In this document: piece by piece, positions 62,840 through 64,000 of the stretch
How positions within the stretch are numbered: position 1 is the first letter of the stretch
How the letters are laid out: each line of letters begins with the position of its first letter
Assembly (NCBI GenBank): GCA_003225175.1
Contig: QIBA01000034.1
Coordinates: 1-64,000, forward strand
Direction of reading: 5' to 3'
DNA: 64,000 nucleotides
From: Acidobacteriota bacterium
GTDB taxonomy: Bacteria > Acidobacteriota > Terriglobia > Terriglobales > Acidobacteriaceae
Made by a program: the position numbers and the translations under genes
Notes under the pieces: generated by a model
What the model was told of the DNA's origin: nothing
The model's input: the letters and a program-made list of their open reading frames with translations, nothing else
The model's database searches: none

Positions 62840-63299
62840 GCAGCACATGGAGCGATCTAAACAGACTAGTTTCTGCCTGTCCTGCCACCTTATGGAGCCC
62901 TACGGGCGCAGCCTGCAGGTTGATGATCCAACCTGGCTTCCCGCTTCCCAGTTCCAGAACAACCGCGTGCCTCGCGAGCAAGCTTGCTACACCTGCCACA
63001 GCGATTACGTCATGTACGGCAGCATGAAGGCGAAGTGGCGCGGGCTTCATCACATTTACGCGCAGTACTTAGGGAATCCCAAGCCTCCGCTCCATCTTTA
63101 CCGTCCCTACAACAACCGCGAGTGTCTGCACTGCCACGCCGGATCGCGGACCTTTGAGGAAGGCGCAACTCACAATGCCGATCCTCAGATCATGGCCGAT
63201 ATAAAGAGCAACAGGATGTCATGCTTGACCTCCGGGTGCCATGACCAGATTCACAACACTACCAAGCTCAACGAAGTGAAGTATTGGAACGCGAAATGA
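62832..63299 (+). pseudogene. NapC/NirT-like multiheme cytochrome, N-terminally truncated
   Basis: The frame encodes 'GYEQHMERSKQTSFCLSCH' then CYTCH and CLHCH motifs and an unusual CX4CH at the end ('SCLTSGCHDQIH'). 'CLSCHLMEP' is the heme-1 form with a distal Met found in NapC/NirT quinol dehydrogenases. The N-terminal membrane anchor is missing; instead the sequence joins directly to the tail of the decaheme gene, as after a deletion. It may be translated from an internal start but would lack quinone access. The following gene overlaps its stop. Confidence 0.75.
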
Positions 63300-63568
63300 G
63301 TGTCGAAATTCAAATAACCGAGATCGAACGGCGCCTACGGATTGCGGGAGCCCTCATATTCCTCGGCCTGCTGATCGAGGCCCTTACGCTGCAGTGGAAC
63401 AGTCCTATGACCTTTCTTGTGTTTTTGGGATTAGGCGGCCTTCTCATTGGTCTTGGGGTAGTCTTCTATCTCTTTTCCCTTGTATCCTCTTCTACCCCTG
63501 AGGACTCCTCGAGAGCCCCTCGGCTGCGAAACAGTCGGGACTCAGATCGCATAATCGCGGAGAACTAA
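63296..63568 (+). CDS. Small membrane protein of unknown function
   Basis: A 90-residue protein starting ATG 63296, which overlaps the stop of the cytochrome remnant (ATGA). Two membrane helices are visible: 'IAGALIFLGLLIEALTL' (about 16-32) and 'TFLVFLGLGGLLIGLGVVFYL' region (about 38-60). The C-terminal 30 residues are polar with Ser, Arg and Asp, probably cytosolic. Such small two-helix proteins often sit in respiratory operons. No family is recognised. Confidence 0.6.
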   Translation: MSVEIQITEIERRLRIAGALIFLGLLIEALTLQWNSPMTFLVFLGLGGLLIGLGVVFYLFSLVSSSTPEDSSRAPRLRNSRDSDRIIAEN

Positions 63569-63651
63569 GAGATCGTCCCAACCTGCCCCACTTTCGCATA
63601 CGGTTGAAAAAGATCAGATTAATGAGTGACCGGTCCATCCTTTATTAGGTG

Positions 63652-64000
63652 TTATTCAGGTTTGCCCAGCCACGAATACTGCCAGCCGACAGATACACTT
63701 TGGAAATTGCCGCCGAATCTCACGTATGCACCTCTGCTATAGCTGAATTTCAGAGACTGGTGGAAGTTGATCGGTACCGAAACCGTTCCTCCGATTCTGG
63801 AATTTGACTGCAGGCTGATTGGGCTTTCAATTCCATTCAGAGTAGTTCTGCCTCCACGCCAGAAGTTGCAATCCAGCGATGCCCATAATCGGGGCCGCAC
63901 ATCGTAACTCAAATGTCCTTCGAAGGCGACTACAGGTTTCTGAGATTGCGTGTTTTTGCCGGCGGAAAATTGGTTTCGCGAAAAGAAGTCGTGATTCGTC
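63652..64000 (-). CDS. Phenol_MetA_deg-type outer-membrane barrel, 5' partial
   Basis: The 3' part of a minus-strand gene that runs off the right end of the window (open frame to 63999). 'TNHDFFSRNQFSAGKNTQS', 'VAFEGHLSYDVRPRLWASLD', 'SRIGGTVSVPINFHQSLKF' and 'YSRGAYVRFGGNFQSVSVG' fit the C-terminal strands of the Phenol_MetA_deg/transporter barrel family of outer-membrane proteins. The protein ends 'WQYSWLGKPE'. The shorter frame starting at 63912 (TTG) is only an internal codon. Function: probable uptake of aromatic or hydrophobic compounds, by family. Confidence 0.75.
   Translation of the reverse strand, partial: TNHDFFSRNQFSAGKNTQSQKPVVAFEGHLSYDVRPRLWASLDCNFWRGGRTTLNGIESPISLQSNSRIGGTVSVPINFHQSLKFSYSRGAYVRFGGNFQSVSVGWQYSWLGKPE

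Noticed and set aside
1-64000. CRISPR array, riboswitch or rRNA operon
   Set aside because: No regularly spaced identical repeats, no cas genes, no recognisable aptamer core and no rRNA sequence were seen on either strand.

Overview
The window looks like chromosomal DNA of a soil-type member of the Acidobacteriota, probably class Terriglobia. This is inferred from the combination of DUF3300/DUF2950, DUF4136 and DUF5666-OmpA envelope proteins, Tat-exported Gfo/Idh/MocA oxidoreductases, plant-polysaccharide enzymes and an exopolysaccharide locus driven by sigma-54-type activators. No 16S rRNA or other marker gene is present to confirm it. No intact tRNA, rRNA or CRISPR array was found.

Region 1 (about 1.3-16.6 kb, minus strand) is an exopolysaccharide locus. 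Two sigma-54-type activator genes come first, followed by an operon of UpxY/NusG-like antiterminator, Wza-like export protein, outer-membrane barrel, Wzz/GumC-like polysaccharide co-polymerase, stand-alone BY-kinase, asparagine-synthase-like amidotransferase, GT4, AlgD-like GDP-mannose dehydrogenase, GT-C membrane transferase and GT2 membrane transferase. A secreted propeller-like protein converges on its end. A PilZ gene lies divergently upstream, with a strong dyad between.

Region 2 (17.6-25.6 kb) is gene-poor and scarred. It holds an RNase HI-like gene, three secreted or lipoprotein genes of unknown function, a duplicated gene fragment, short AGCAATTAGC repeats, a frameshifted tyrosine-recombinase remnant, a tRNA-Ala 3' end used as a likely attachment site, and a 90-bp direct repeat carrying a tRNA-Glu-like piece.

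Region 3 (25.6-32.5 kb) handles plant sugars: L-arabinose isomerase, a GH39-like glycosidase, a Tat-exported Gfo/Idh/MocA oxidoreductase, a frameshifted VOC protein and the C-terminal remnant of a GH51 arabinofuranosidase.

Region 4 (32.5-52.8 kb) is an envelope-maintenance and stress island: two DUF5666-coiled-coil-OmpA paralogues, DUF3300, DUF2950, an M15-type DUF882 protein next to an L,D-transpeptidase, DUF892, a BamA-like barrel, HtrA protease, a NarX-type sensor kinase, M48 protease, MscS channel, a small barrel and two DUF4136 proteins.

Region 5 (53.1-61.2 kb) is a coherent decarboxylation module: DcaP-type porin, a large Orn/Lys/Arg-type PLP decarboxylase, an AspT-type antiporter and aspartate 4-decarboxylase. 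Together they would take up amino acids, consume protons and export the product, for acid resistance or proton-motive force.

Region 6 (61.2-64 kb) is decaying: an FdhE-like pseudogene, a decaheme cytochrome c pseudogene whose second heme motif is broken by TGA, a fused NapC/NirT-like remnant, a small membrane protein and the 3' part of a Phenol_MetA_deg-type barrel. All five single-base frameshifts inferred in the window fall in short homopolymers, so sequencing error must be weighed against real decay.
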